DNA from: Bdellovibrionales bacterium
GTDB lineage: Bacteria > Bdellovibrionota > Bdellovibrionia > Bdellovibrionales > UBA1609
Reading direction: 5' to 3'
Assembly: GCA_027459485.1 (NCBI GenBank)
Contig: DAIDIG010000004.1
Location: forward strand, 62,001 to 126,000
DNA length: 64,000 nt
The notes under the pieces were generated by a model. The model saw only the letters and a list, made by a program, of their open reading frames with translations, made no database searches and had not been told where the DNA came from. Made by a program: the position numbers and the translations under genes. Positions 1 through 8,153 of this stretch are shown here, piece after piece; the stretch's first letter is position 1, and each line of letters opens with the position of its first letter.

Positions 1-1037
1 TTGGTTTCTGAGTAGGTGCCGATCTGGTTCAATTTTATGAGGATGGAATTAGCCGCACGAGATTCGATGCCCTTTTCGAGGCGTAGGCGGTTTGTAACGA
101 ACAAATCATCACCGACGATTTGCAGTCGCTTGCCATGAGCCGCCGTGAAGGCCTGCCACGAACCCCAGTCGTCTTCGGCAAATCCGTCTTCTATGCTGGC
201 GATCGGGAATTTTTTCGACCATTTGTTATAAATTTCGCCGAGCTCTTGGCCGGTGAGCTTTTGCCCTTCCCACATATAAGTGCCGCTATCGAAAAGCTCG
301 TTGGCGGCAACGTCGAGCGCGAGCATGACTTGTTCGCCCAATTTGTACCCGGCCTTTTCAACGGCGGTGGACAAGAGTTCAAGTGCCATTTCATTCGACG
401 CGAGTTTTGGTGCAAATCCGCCTTCATCGCCAACCGAGGTCACAAGCGATTTTGCGCTAAGAACTTTTTTAAGTGTGTGAAATATCTCACTGCCGGCCCG
501 CAAAGCATCTGAAAACGTCGCAAATCCCGCTGGAGCAATCATAAATTCTTGCACGTTGAGGCCGTTATCGGCGTGCGCGCCGCCGTTCAACACGTTCATG
601 AGCGGTACCGGAAGCCGCAATTCACGATCGCCGGCGACATAACGATACAAAGGGGTCCGTTGACTCAAAGCTGCGGCTTTGAGCGCTGCAAGCGATACAC
701 CGAGAATAGCATTGGCCCCGAGACGGCTTTTGTTCGGGGTGCCATCGGCTTCGAGAAGTATCTTATCAAGCTTCGCCGGATCGCTCACATCAACACCAAG
801 AACTTTGGGGGCGAGAACCGTATTTACGTTGGAGATGGCTTTTGAAACGCCTTTGCCATGAAACCGCTTTGGGTCGCCGTCGCGAAGTTCGATCGCTTCA
901 TGCGCACCCGTCGATGCCCCTGAGGGGACCCCGGCGCGACCCGTAAACTGGTTGTCAACTGTGACTTCAACTTCAACCGTTGGAAAGCCACGACTGTCGA
1001 GAATCTGCCGCGCGAGTACTTTTGTGATTTTCGCCAT
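1..1037 (-). CDS. eno: Enolase, C-terminus beyond window
   Basis: Enolase interconverts 2-phosphoglycerate and phosphoenolpyruvate in glycolysis and also joins the RNA degradosome in some bacteria. About 345 residues are visible; the last ~85 lie outside the window. Visible family motifs are VGDEGGFAP with the catalytic Glu, the Mg ligands in [19 protein letters not shown] and VGDDLFVTN, and the LIKLNQIGT segment with the active-site Lys. The ATG at 1037 has a strong GGAGGAG five bases upstream. The start lies 65 bases inside the 3' end of the upstream gene in another frame, so the two are probably cotranscribed and possibly translationally coupled. The identification is essentially certain. 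Confidence 0.97.
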   Translation of the reverse strand, partial: MAKITKVLARQILDSRGFPTVEVEVTVDNQFTGRAGVPSGASTGAHEAIELRDGDPKRFHGKGVSKAISNVNTVLAPKVLGVDVSDPAKLDKILLEADGTPNKSRLGANAILGVSLAALKAAALSQRTPLYRYVAGDRELRLPVPLMNVLNGGAHADNGLNVQEFMIAPAGFATFSDALRAGSEIFHTLKKVLSAKSLVTSVGDEGGFAPKLASNEMALELLSTAVEKAGYKLGEQVMLALDVAANELFDSGTYMWEGQKLTGQELGEIYNKWSKKFPIASIEDGFAEDDWGSWQAFTAAHGKRLQIVGDDLFVTNRLRLEKGIESRAANSILIKLNQIGTYSET

Positions 1038-1947
1038 AAAACTCCTCCAATAGTTCACGCGCAACTTGCGGGAAGGCCTCTTGAACGTGTTCCCAATTCA
1101 CTCGCTTCATCGCTTCGCGGACTTGTGCCGACATGCGGTCTTGACCGATCAAAAGCGTGATCAGTTGTTGTGAGCGCGTAAAGTAATCTTGCAATTTCAA
1201 AAGATGCTGTTGGATTTCGGACCGCGCCGGGCGGACGAGCGACTCGGCCGGTACCGGCATCGACTTGGCCGCCAGCTCATTTTCTTGTTTAATGCGATCA
1301 AGCTCGCGCGTTTTTTCAAGAAGTGCTTGTTCGGTTTTTTCAAGCGTCGAGATCAAATTCTCAACGATTTCAGGCGCCATTTGCCGTTGCGCAAGCACAT
1401 CACCTTGAAACGCGTTTTGCGCTTGGTTCCAATTCACACTGACGCGGTTTTGGCGCCATCTCGTCTCGGCCATCGGCAAACCCATGAATAACGGGATCGC
1501 CTCGACCGCCGACAAAATATAAGTGGCGACGTGAGGATATTCTTCAAACGAAATAGGCAAATCAAATGACACACTTGATTCAGTCCTTTGAATATTGGCG
1601 ATCGGAGGGGCGGGTGAAATGAAATACGAAATAAATCGTTGCGGCTGAAGAAAAATATCGTGGGGCTTTTCTATCATCCGCAGGACGCTATCGAGTACCC
1701 CCCAAGCTTTGAGGTCTTTGGCCGTGTGCCCGATTAATTCGAGCGGGTTTTCGATTTTGCGTTGCTGAAGACACCACGCTTCGATTTTGCCCAGAAATAC
1801 ATCGACCGACGCGGCTTCGAGCCAACTACTCGAGTCTTTTAAAAATTCCATAGGCAGATCGGTCAGATCGTAAATATCGTGTAGGTCTTCGCCCCGATTA
1901 TTGAGAAAAGTGAGGATGGAGTTTGTTATCTTGCCGCTGAAGAACAC
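973..1947 (-). CDS. Unknown protein with C-terminal coiled coil
   Basis: A cytoplasmic protein of 324 residues that I do not recognise. Residues ~20-185 form a globular region with the spacing of a sensory or ligand-binding input domain (a helical part with LIGHTAKDL, then alternating strands). Residues ~190-230 are a heptad-rich coiled coil ([17 protein letters not shown]), followed by a second helical stretch. There is no signal peptide or membrane segment and no visible output domain. It starts with GTG at 1947 and has only a weak ribosome site. Its 3' end overlaps enolase by 65 bases, so it may only be transcriptionally linked. It could be a signalling adaptor, but nothing in the sequence proves this. 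Confidence 0.75.
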   Translation of the reverse strand: MFFSGKITNSILTFLNNRGEDLHDIYDLTDLPMEFLKDSSSWLEAASVDVFLGKIEAWCLQQRKIENPLELIGHTAKDLKAWGVLDSVLRMIEKPHDIFLQPQRFISYFISPAPPIANIQRTESSVSFDLPISFEEYPHVATYILSAVEAIPLFMGLPMAETRWRQNRVSVNWNQAQNAFQGDVLAQRQMAPEIVENLISTLEKTEQALLEKTRELDRIKQENELAAKSMPVPAESLVRPARSEIQQHLLKLQDYFTRSQQLITLLIGQDRMSAQVREAMKRVNWEHVQEAFPQVARELLEEFYGENHKSTRAADSRQSWLSNG

Positions 1948-1997
1948 GGAAGCTTTCTAGCTTCAGCAATTAGACGTGACAAGTTGGATCAGAGACC

Positions 1998-2019
1998 CGG
2001 CGCGTTGTAGCACGCGCCG
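1998..2019 (-). other. Intergenic hairpin
   Basis: A 7-bp inverted repeat, CGGCGCG and CGCGCCG, with an 8-base loop between the S1/P1 nuclease stop and the next gene start. There is no T-run on either side, so an intrinsic terminator is not supported. It could be a processing or mRNA-stabilising stem. Confidence 0.35.
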
Positions 2020-2033
2020 AGCAACTCTAAAGA

Positions 2034-3041
2034 TTAGTCGTTCGCGCATGGGTCTTTGAAAGTTGTATTATCAGACGACGACGGTTCGAGAACGATGGGG
2101 TTTGAATTGCCCACTATTTGACTGATTCGTTGTCGCAAATCCTGCGCCTTTTGCTGTTTAAACGGTTGCCCCGCCATTATGGCATCAAGCCAACCGGCTA
2201 AACGATACCCGGCTCGCAATATCTTCTCATTGACGTAGGGCGCCCATTGGGTCTGATAAGCCTGGCTGTCGCCATTCCATGACGAATAAATTTGCGCCCG
2301 GTCGGCCGTTGAGTCGGCGGACCAATCCATAATGTACGAGTCTTGCCAGGCGGCGATCTCATCGGGCGTCGGCGTGCGCATTTGGCTGACGAAATACTGA
2401 ACCTCTTGAACGGTCGGCGCCTTGAAATAGGACAAAAATCGATCAAATCCAAACGTCTTCGCCCAATCGAAACTCGCACCTTGATCGATGTAGTCGATCA
2501 TGCCGTAATCCCAAATTGCATGAAGGTTTGTGCGTTTACCCCAAAAGCTCGCACGAATCGTATTGCCACCGAGATCTTCAGGGTGACCTTCGTGGAGCGG
2601 CTGATGCAAATCCCCGACAAAATGGATCATAAACGAGAGCGCATATTGCTTCTGCGTAGATGAGGCCGAGCCATCGCGAAGTACATCTTCGGCTTTAACG
2701 AGAGCTCGAATCACGTCACCGTTCTGGGTAAAGTTAGGTCTGCTGAAATCATCAAAATAATTCTGACCTGATTCGGTATCGGCAAAGTGGTAGGCCGCCG
2801 TGTGACGCCAACCAGCCGAATGCTTCACCTGGTCCGGCCAAATTGCCGCTTGCAACATCGTCATGCCGCCCAGCAGAGCGTTCACTTTTTGAAGCGCTTG
2901 CGGGTTCATATTCTGCTGCGCGATCAAGGCGACGGCCTCGTGCCCAGTATCACCCCACGCCCAACTTCTATTCGATACGCCTATAATGCTCGCGCACACT
3001 GCGAATAGCATTGCAGTATTAAAGATCACCCCTTTGCCCAT
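2034..3041 (-). CDS. Secreted S1/P1-type nuclease
   Basis: A zinc-dependent nuclease family protein that degrades single-stranded DNA/RNA and 3'-nucleotides, here exported. Residues 1-28 form a signal peptide ending SWA, and the mature chain begins WGDTGH. This matches the family rule that the mature N-terminal Trp and a following His bind zinc. Further metal-site motifs are HTAAYHFAD, FMIHFVGDLHQPLHEG and NLHAIWD. At 335 residues it is slightly longer than fungal S1/P1. The ATG follows an unbroken run of G that serves as ribosome site. For a presumed predator a secreted nuclease would suit digestion of prey nucleic acid; that is inference. Confidence 0.93.
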   Translation of the reverse strand: MGKGVIFNTAMLFAVCASIIGVSNRSWAWGDTGHEAVALIAQQNMNPQALQKVNALLGGMTMLQAAIWPDQVKHSAGWRHTAAYHFADTESGQNYFDDFSRPNFTQNGDVIRALVKAEDVLRDGSASSTQKQYALSFMIHFVGDLHQPLHEGHPEDLGGNTIRASFWGKRTNLHAIWDYGMIDYIDQGASFDWAKTFGFDRFLSYFKAPTVQEVQYFVSQMRTPTPDEIAAWQDSYIMDWSADSTADRAQIYSSWNGDSQAYQTQWAPYVNEKILRAGYRLAGWLDAIMAGQPFKQQKAQDLRQRISQIVGNSNPIVLEPSSSDNTTFKDPCAND

Positions 3042-3187
3042 GCCCCCCCCTTTGATTTGCGGACTTGCGAGATAATTGCATTAAAATTTTTCGAAAACCG
3101 CAAGCCCACAAAGTGATACAAAAAAGTGAAATTGATTACGGGATCGTTAATTGCCTGATTTTTAAGCGGTTTTAGTATTGAAAAAAC

Positions 3188-4300
3188 TTATGCCGCGGTG
3201 GGTTTCTTAAATTTATCAACGCCAAAAGGTATCTGATTGTCTTCAATTTCGGGCAAAAACAGCGGGATTTCACCAGTTGGCTGTAAGCTGCCCGATAGGC
3301 GACCGTCGGCTTGTTTCAGCATTCGTGACATAGAATAGATCGGAACAACATCGTAAGCGCCCGTCTCCGTAAACCCGCGCACTTCTGAAATTTCAGCTAT
3401 TCGGCGCGTGCCGTCTGAAAAACGAGATATTTGCACCACAAGATCTAGCGCCGAAACGATTTGGCCACGCAACGCTCTCTCGCTCAACTTTTGATCAGCG
3501 CCTTGGGCGAGCGCCTCAAGCCTTGTCAGAGCATCGACAGACGAATTCGCGTGGACCGTGCCCATACATCCTTTATGACCCGTGTTCATCGCCTGAATCA
3601 ATTCGAGCGCTTCAGAACCGCGCACTTCACCGACGATGATGCGATCGGGCCGCAGCCGCAAGCTGCTTTTGAGAAGATCCTGCATCGAAACTTCGCTCAC
3701 TTTTTTGTCGGCCGCCATGCGAGTTTCAAAAAAGACCACGTGTTCGTATTCAACTTTCAGTTCAGATGCGTCTTCGATCACGATGACGCGCTGACCGGGC
3801 GGTATGCGCTCGCACAGAACGCCGAGCAGCGTCGTCTTGCCGCTGCCTGTGCCGCCACTCACTAAAATGTTTTTGCCGAGCTTCACACCGATATCTAAAA
3901 AATGAGCAGCATCGAGGCTGATCGAACCGAGCCGTACGTAATCTTTGAATGAAATTTGTTGAGTTGCGAATTTTCGAATGGCGACGGTCGTCCCGTTGCG
4001 AGAGCACGGCGGCAAAACCGCATGGATACGGTAGCCGTTAGGTAAACGCGCATCGAGACGGGGCTGATTCTCATTGATTGTGCGCCCGACGCTTTGGGCG
4101 ATGTTATTGACCGCCGCGCGCAGCGAATCCTCGTCGTTAAATTTGGCATTGGTTTTTTGAATTTTGCCGGCGACTTCGACCCAGATGTCGTTTGGCCCGT
4201 TGATCATGATTTCGGTAACTTTTTCATCGTTGAGGTACGATTCGATCGGGGCCAAAAAATTTCGAATGGCCTCTTGAAAGACAGAGCTTTGAGCCGCCAC
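3188..4300 (-). CDS. cpaF: CpaF/TadA-type secretion ATPase
   Basis: A hexameric ATPase of the GspE/PilT superfamily, CpaF branch, which powers Flp/Tad pilus assembly and related exporters. The N-terminal domain (~1-130) precedes Walker A GGTGSGKT at residues 149-156, an Asp box (VIVIEDASEL), Walker B-like DRIIVGEVRGSEAL and the His box GTVHANSSVDAL. At 370 residues it is complete, though shorter than many CpaF proteins that carry an extra N-terminal extension. It starts with GTG at 4300, with GGGGAG six bases upstream, three bases after the cupredoxin gene stop. No pilin, prepilin peptidase, CpaE or TadB/C gene lies nearby, so it is an orphan ATPase in a three-gene group. Confidence 0.94.
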   Translation of the reverse strand: MAAQSSVFQEAIRNFLAPIESYLNDEKVTEIMINGPNDIWVEVAGKIQKTNAKFNDEDSLRAAVNNIAQSVGRTINENQPRLDARLPNGYRIHAVLPPCSRNGTTVAIRKFATQQISFKDYVRLGSISLDAAHFLDIGVKLGKNILVSGGTGSGKTTLLGVLCERIPPGQRVIVIEDASELKVEYEHVVFFETRMAADKKVSEVSMQDLLKSSLRLRPDRIIVGEVRGSEALELIQAMNTGHKGCMGTVHANSSVDALTRLEALAQGADQKLSERALRGQIVSALDLVVQISRFSDGTRRIAEISEVRGFTETGAYDVVPIYSMSRMLKQADGRLSGSLQPTGEIPLFLPEIEDNQIPFGVDKFKKPTAA

Positions 4301-4303
4301 GAG

Positions 4304-4987
4304 TCACTCCCCGCGCATCGGCACGGCCGCGCTGTCGTCGCTGGGTGCCGACGCGGGTGCGCGCACATCCAACGAGATCGGCACAGCATTCGGAGCCATA
4401 CTTGGCGCCGCCGCCGACGGATACACGATCAGCTGGCCTTGCGCCGAAGTCTCAGGCGACTCGTACGAATAGACGCCCTCTTTCTGCGGATGAATATTAA
4501 ACGATTTGATTTTGCCGTAAAAGGTCGCGTCGTGTTCGTTAAACGCATCCATTATAAAACTCACGTTACGTTGTTTATCATTCACATTCACAACGACGAT
4601 TCGATATTGGTTGCCTTTGCGCACATGGATCGTCGAGGGGATGAAGCCCTGCTCGGTATTGAGGATCACAATATCTTGAGTCGGCATGGCCGAGCTAGTG
4701 AAATTAGATAGAATGGCCGCTCCGAATGAAGCCGGCTGCCGCGAATTTTGCACGGCCGGGGTGTTGTTGAGGCCTGAATCTCCGACGAAAGAACGCATCT
4801 GACTTTCTCGTCTTGAGAAATCGATGGACCACCCCGCAAACGCCGCCGACGAGGCGAGCATAATGGCGGCAACTAAAGCGCGTAAAAAAATGGATGAAAT
4901 GCGAGGCGCGAGGAATGAGCGCCTGAGGCGTACTGTAATCGGTACGTCGCAAGGAGCGAATGACGAAGCAACGAAGCAGTTCGCCAT
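4304..4987 (-). CDS. Exported cupredoxin-fold protein
   Basis: A 227-residue protein with an unusually long Arg-rich N-region, then a hydrophobic segment ending SSAAFA, consistent with export. Residues ~105-195 resemble a cupredoxin-like domain: TQDIVILNTEQGFIPSTIHV, then KGNQYRIVVVNVND. The usual copper ligand Cys is absent (the expected Y-x-C is YSYESPE), so it probably does not bind copper. The C-terminal tail is rich in Ala, Pro and Ser. ATG 4987 is the only credible start close to the signal peptide and lies inside the stem of a nested palindrome. The gene sits 13 bases after the 92-residue gene and 3 bases before cpaF, suggesting joint function. Confidence 0.75.
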   Translation of the reverse strand: MANCFVASSFAPCDVPITVRLRRSFLAPRISSIFLRALVAAIMLASSAAFAGWSIDFSRRESQMRSFVGDSGLNNTPAVQNSRQPASFGAAILSNFTSSAMPTQDIVILNTEQGFIPSTIHVRKGNQYRIVVVNVNDKQRNVSFIMDAFNEHDATFYGKIKSFNIHPQKEGVYSYESPETSAQGQLIVYPSAAAPSMAPNAVPISLDVRAPASAPSDDSAAVPMRGE

Positions 4988-4999
4988 TTTTTTACGCGC
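4878..4999. repeat. 122-bp nested palindrome over a start codon
   Basis: GCGCGTAAAAAAATGG at 4878-4893 is repeated as its exact reverse complement at 4984-4999 (16 of 16). Nearly concentric with it is a second inverted pair, CGTAC at 4929-4933 and GTACG at 4942-4946, with partial complementarity between. It spans the intergenic gap and the first ~36 codons of the cupredoxin gene, putting its ATG in the outer stem. It may be a MITE- or REP-like insertion or a translational control hairpin. I found no second copy in the window. Confidence 0.7.
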
Positions 5000-5000
5000 G

Positions 5001-5279
5001 CTAGTGGAGTTGTTGACGCGCGTGAAAATCGGCATACTCACGAGCCACCTCCATGGCCAAATACCCGAGCGATCGCTCATCGAACAATTCAAGCTTGGTT
5101 ATGAGCACTCCCACATCTGACTGAAAGTTGTTGGCCACCTTGACCACCTCAAAGAGAGGCGACGGATTTTGATCCATTTCTTTGAGCGCATCTTGCCAGT
5201 CCATTTGAAGAACAGGCTCAATGATGCCCATTTCGTAGAGCGCATCGAATACAGTTTGTAAATTGCCTTGCAGGTACAT
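5001..5279 (-). CDS. Small conserved-looking cytoplasmic protein
   Basis: A 92-residue acidic protein without signal peptide or membrane segment; it looks alpha-helical throughout (VFDALYEMGIIEPVLQMDWQDAL, then a second helical half ending LAMEVAREYADF). I do not recognise a named family. The ATG at 5279 has GAGG at proper spacing. It is the first gene of the group leading into the cupredoxin and CpaF genes. It could be a small regulatory or adaptor subunit, but that rests on position alone. Confidence 0.75.
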   Translation of the reverse strand: MYLQGNLQTVFDALYEMGIIEPVLQMDWQDALKEMDQNPSPLFEVVKVANNFQSDVGVLITKLELFDERSLGYLAMEVAREYADFHARQQLH

Positions 5280-5520
5280 AGCGACCTCAGTGGGGATTCA
5301 TGGCCCACCGATTTCTTATTCGGAGACTTTCACGCGGGAGTTGAGTCTAGGTCGCGTTCAGATAGTGTGCCGACGAAAGGGTGGTCTTCTACACTAGACA
5401 AAAGTCGGACAAAATGAATCTGAGTCGCCTCGAAACGGCGATTGGGTCAGAAACGGCCGCCTTCAAACGGCTCTTTACAGCCGACAAATTCCCTGCTTTA
5501 ACAGAAAAAAAATCTCAGGA

Positions 5521-6564
5521 GTGTGTGCCATTTGCCAATTCATTGCTATTTTATTTTCCGTTATTTTTTGCTCAACCATCGCACGCGCAAGCGTAGCGGC
5601 CTCATCTCATTCAAACGCCCGAAAAGTGGAGTTAGTCGAATCGTTTCATCCGATACTGAAAAGCGGAGGCGCGGATTTGATTATCCCCTTACCACTTCGA
5701 AACCTGAGCTATCAAAAAGTTTTACGCGAGACGTTTGTATCAAATGCCGATTGGACCAAAAAAGAAGATATATTGTTCGATAACGGCAAAGATAAAATTC
5801 GCGTTCTGCACGCCCATTGGGATAACCCGGCCGGCGCTCAACTTCGACTGCGTGAAATTCTGCAACTTTCGGATAGGGCCGGCGTCCCAGCTCAGCCGGA
5901 CCCATTTTTTCTGAAGCCCACCGATCACGTTCAAACCGACGGAATCGTTAAAACGACTGCGATTAAAGCTACGAAAGGCCTGACCGACCCCGATCAAAAG
6001 GCACACGCGATTTACAATTGGATTGTTGCCAATACGTTTCGCGATCCGAAAATACGCGGGTGCGGAATGGGCGACGCCAAATCGACGTTAACCGTCGACA
6101 ATTTGGGCGGTAAGTGTGCCGATTTAAATTCGCTATTCGTGGCAATGGCGCGCGCGTCGGGAGTCCCGGCTCGCGAAGTGTGGGGTGTGCGGGTCGCTCC
6201 TTCACGTCTTTCGAAATCGCTCGGCTCGACCGGCGATGTTTCAGAGGCGCAGCATTGTCGGGCTGAATATTATTCGGCGAAACGCAGAGCTTGGTTCCCG
6301 GCCGATGCGGCGGATGTACGTAAGGTTATACTGCAAGAAAAATTGAAGCTGAAAGACGCCCACGTGCAAAAATTGGTCGGCGAACTCTTTGGCCGATGGG
6401 AGGGCAACTGGGTCGAGCTAAACTTCGGACGTGACCTTCGCTTGCCGAATGGTAAAAAAATCAATTATCTCATGTACCCGCAACTGTTCAGCGGCAAAAC
6501 TCTCGTTTCTGACGGTGTCGATCCGGTTCAACTCGCTTATAAGTTTACCGCACGGCAGCTCTAG
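5521..6564 (+). CDS. Exported transglutaminase-like cysteine peptidase
   Basis: A protein of the transglutaminase-like fold, usually a thiol peptidase or amide-bond enzyme in bacteria. The catalytic triad is visible as C199 (GGKCADLNSLF), H245 (EAQHCRAEYY) and D262 (FPADAAD). Residues 1-24 form a hydrophobic signal-like segment ending ARAS. The start is uncertain: the GTG at 5521 overlaps the AGGAG that should serve it, so initiation may occur a few codons later or upstream. It stands alone on the plus strand between minus-strand genes. The substrate is unknown; cell-wall or protein cross-links are typical of the family. Confidence 0.85.
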   Translation: MCAICQFIAILFSVIFCSTIARASVAASSHSNARKVELVESFHPILKSGGADLIIPLPLRNLSYQKVLRETFVSNADWTKKEDILFDNGKDKIRVLHAHWDNPAGAQLRLREILQLSDRAGVPAQPDPFFLKPTDHVQTDGIVKTTAIKATKGLTDPDQKAHAIYNWIVANTFRDPKIRGCGMGDAKSTLTVDNLGGKCADLNSLFVAMARASGVPAREVWGVRVAPSRLSKSLGSTGDVSEAQHCRAEYYSAKRRAWFPADAADVRKVILQEKLKLKDAHVQKLVGELFGRWEGNWVELNFGRDLRLPNGKKINYLMYPQLFSGKTLVSDGVDPVQLAYKFTARQL

Positions 6565-6606
6565 ATTTTGGCACCGCTGCCGTGCTTTCGTTTAAACACC
6601 CTATTT

Positions 6607-7575
6607 TTAAATTATCAATTCGGCCAATCCGTACACGGGGTATTCCAAACCGTTAATTTTCAATCGTCCGCGGACGATATCCAAAGAATACCCGCCGATG
6701 AACCACCACTTTATCGTTTTGTGATGGACCACGTGCAGCTCCAGTACGGCTTTTGTCGTTGAATGTTCCGGTGAATTGACATCCCAGGCGGCTTGCCATT
6801 GTGTTGGCCATGAAAAGACGCCATAGCTCCAACTGCTTTTAGCTGTTTTAAATTTCAAATTCGGTAACGTTGATTCGGGCACTTGCACGTTTAAGTCAGT
6901 TGAGACTGGCGAATTATTTTCATCCGGGGCAACAAACGTACCGCCGAGCAAATCCGCCCAAATTCCTGAAAACGAATTCTTATGGCTCGAGTGGATATAT
7001 AGATCGCCGTTATTGCCCACTAACAAATAGAGTCCGTTGAAATTGTTAAACATCAGCCCTGAAAAAAAAGAATACCAGGCGGGCATTTTTGAAATTATCA
7101 GATATTCGTACGTCACGCGGCCGGGCAGAACACGGCCTTGCCATCGCATTGTTGCATCCGCCGAACCGATCACAATTGTCCCGGCTTTTGTTCGGTGCCC
7201 GATCCTCGCCACGATCGGTTTCACGTTTAGAGAAATCTGATTGGGTTGACTTGAAAGTTGAATCCCCTCACCCGGATTACCTATGAAATTGAAATCGGGC
7301 GAAGTCGCAAGGGGAGCGAGCGAACGGCCGGGCTCGCTATACGTCCCGTTACCTATAACCGAAACGTAGCCCTTTATTTCATCGTGTAACACAACGTGAA
7401 TTTCAACCTTGTGTCCTTTGCCCGATTGCCAGCGATCGTCATCGATCGCGAATGAGACGTGACCTGAAGGGTCTTGCCCGACGAACGAAATGTAATCGGA
7501 ATAAAATGCGTCACCAGCGTGACATTTGAATCCGAAAAGCAAAGTACAGATAAACACTAGACTCACAAATCGCAT
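6607..7575 (-). CDS. Exported lipocalin-like beta protein
   Basis: A 322-residue protein with a signal peptide (MRFVSLVFICTLLFGFKCHA) cleaved before GDAFYSD. The mature part is rich in beta strands and has a motif, SGHVSFAIDDDRW, reminiscent of the AttH/carotenoid 1,2-hydratase lipocalin group. The match is weak and no enzymatic role should be assumed. I chose ATG 7575 because the signal peptide begins there with AAAGG upstream; the longer reading frame to 7623 adds a non-signal stretch. It follows the ArsR regulator by 14 bases and is probably its cotranscribed partner. Confidence 0.7.
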   Translation of the reverse strand: MRFVSLVFICTLLFGFKCHAGDAFYSDYISFVGQDPSGHVSFAIDDDRWQSGKGHKVEIHVVLHDEIKGYVSVIGNGTYSEPGRSLAPLATSPDFNFIGNPGEGIQLSSQPNQISLNVKPIVARIGHRTKAGTIVIGSADATMRWQGRVLPGRVTYEYLIISKMPAWYSFFSGLMFNNFNGLYLLVGNNGDLYIHSSHKNSFSGIWADLLGGTFVAPDENNSPVSTDLNVQVPESTLPNLKFKTAKSSWSYGVFSWPTQWQAAWDVNSPEHSTTKAVLELHVVHHKTIKWWFIGGYSLDIVRGRLKINGLEYPVYGLAELII

Positions 7576-7589
7576 ATTTACCTTTCGAC

Positions 7590-7913
7590 CTACTTGCTCA
7601 ATCGATTGAGCCGACCGGTCCAATTATATGACATATGATCGAGAAATTTTCGGGCGATCTCAAATTGCCGATTGTCCAATACCCAAAGGCGCTTGCGGCC
7701 GTGCCACTGCGAATGGACCAAGCCCGCGCCTTCCAGCACCTCGAGATGTTTCGTTACGGCTTGGCGACTGACGGCGGTTCGCGTGGCAAGTTCGGAGATC
7801 GAACGCGGGCCTTCGGTCCCGATGCGCGAAAGTAATTGTAACCGGGTTTTGTCCCCCAATGCCGAAAACACTTTGGCGTGCTCGGCCTGCGGCAATTTCT
7901 TGGTGGCACGCAC
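7590..7913 (-). CDS. ArsR-family transcriptional regulator
   Basis: A winged-helix repressor of 107 residues: VFSALGDKTRLQLLSRI, then the recognition helix region SELATRTAVSRQAVTKHLEVLEGAGLV and the wing SQWHGRKRLWVL. It has no Cys, so it is not a thiolate metal sensor of the ArsR/SmtB type; it resembles ArsR members of unknown ligand. GTG 7913 is preceded by GAGG. Its own promoter can be read as TTGCAT, 17 bases, TTATTT, with the -35 box inside the perfect palindrome at 7952-7975. Autorepression is therefore likely. It is divergent from nitrite reductase. Confidence 0.93.
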   Translation of the reverse strand: MRATKKLPQAEHAKVFSALGDKTRLQLLSRIGTEGPRSISELATRTAVSRQAVTKHLEVLEGAGLVHSQWHGRKRLWVLDNRQFEIARKFLDHMSYNWTGRLNRLSK

Positions 7914-7930
7914 TATGACCTCGCCATTTT

Positions 7931-7959
7931 AAATAAGAACAGGCCTCTCTGATATGCAA
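7931..7959 (-). promoter_or_regulatory. Putative sigma-70 promoter of the ArsR gene
   Basis: On the minus strand TTGCAT (7959-7954) is followed after 17 bases by TTATTT (7936-7931), about 18 bases upstream of the GTG start. The -35 box lies within the palindromic operator. Confidence 0.5.
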
Positions 7960-7975
7960 CTAATTAGTTGCATAT
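7952..7975. promoter_or_regulatory. Perfect 24-bp palindromic operator
   Basis: ATATGCAACTAA is followed immediately by its exact reverse complement TTAGTTGCATAT. A perfect 12+12 palindrome in the divergent region between an ArsR regulator and nirK is most simply the ArsR binding site. It covers the -35 box of arsR and lies ~180 bp upstream of nirK, so it could control both. Confidence 0.8.
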
Positions 7976-8106
7976 TATCAGACGCCTATAAATTAACAAC
8001 CGGCCAATGCGCCAATTCATCCCCTGTCTTGGGCCAATTTGACTCATTAGATCAAATAAGCATCCGAGAACAGGGCCTCTTTTCGGGCCGGCAATTTGCA
8101 ATTAAC

Positions 8107-8120
8107 ATATTCATGAATAT
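8107..8120. promoter_or_regulatory. 14-bp palindrome upstream of nirK
   Basis: ATATTCATGAATAT is a perfect palindrome ending 33 bases before the nirK ATG. Its place suggests a repressor site over the transcription start. It does not match the FNR consensus. An NsrR/Rrf2-like site is possible but unproven. Confidence 0.4.
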
Positions 8121-8153
8121 CGATTTTAAGACAAAACCTACCTGGAGGGAATT

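Noticed and set aside
5381-5596. 71-codon frame ending in a signal-like FANSLLFYFPLFFAQPSHAQA segment
   Set aside because: It is the +1 shadow of the transglutaminase-like protein's own signal region and stops at once; a frameshift joining the two was considered but the 5521 frame has its own complete signal segment.
8040-8060. FNR-type site before nirK (TTGA...TCAA)
   Set aside because: The half-sites are nine bases apart instead of six.
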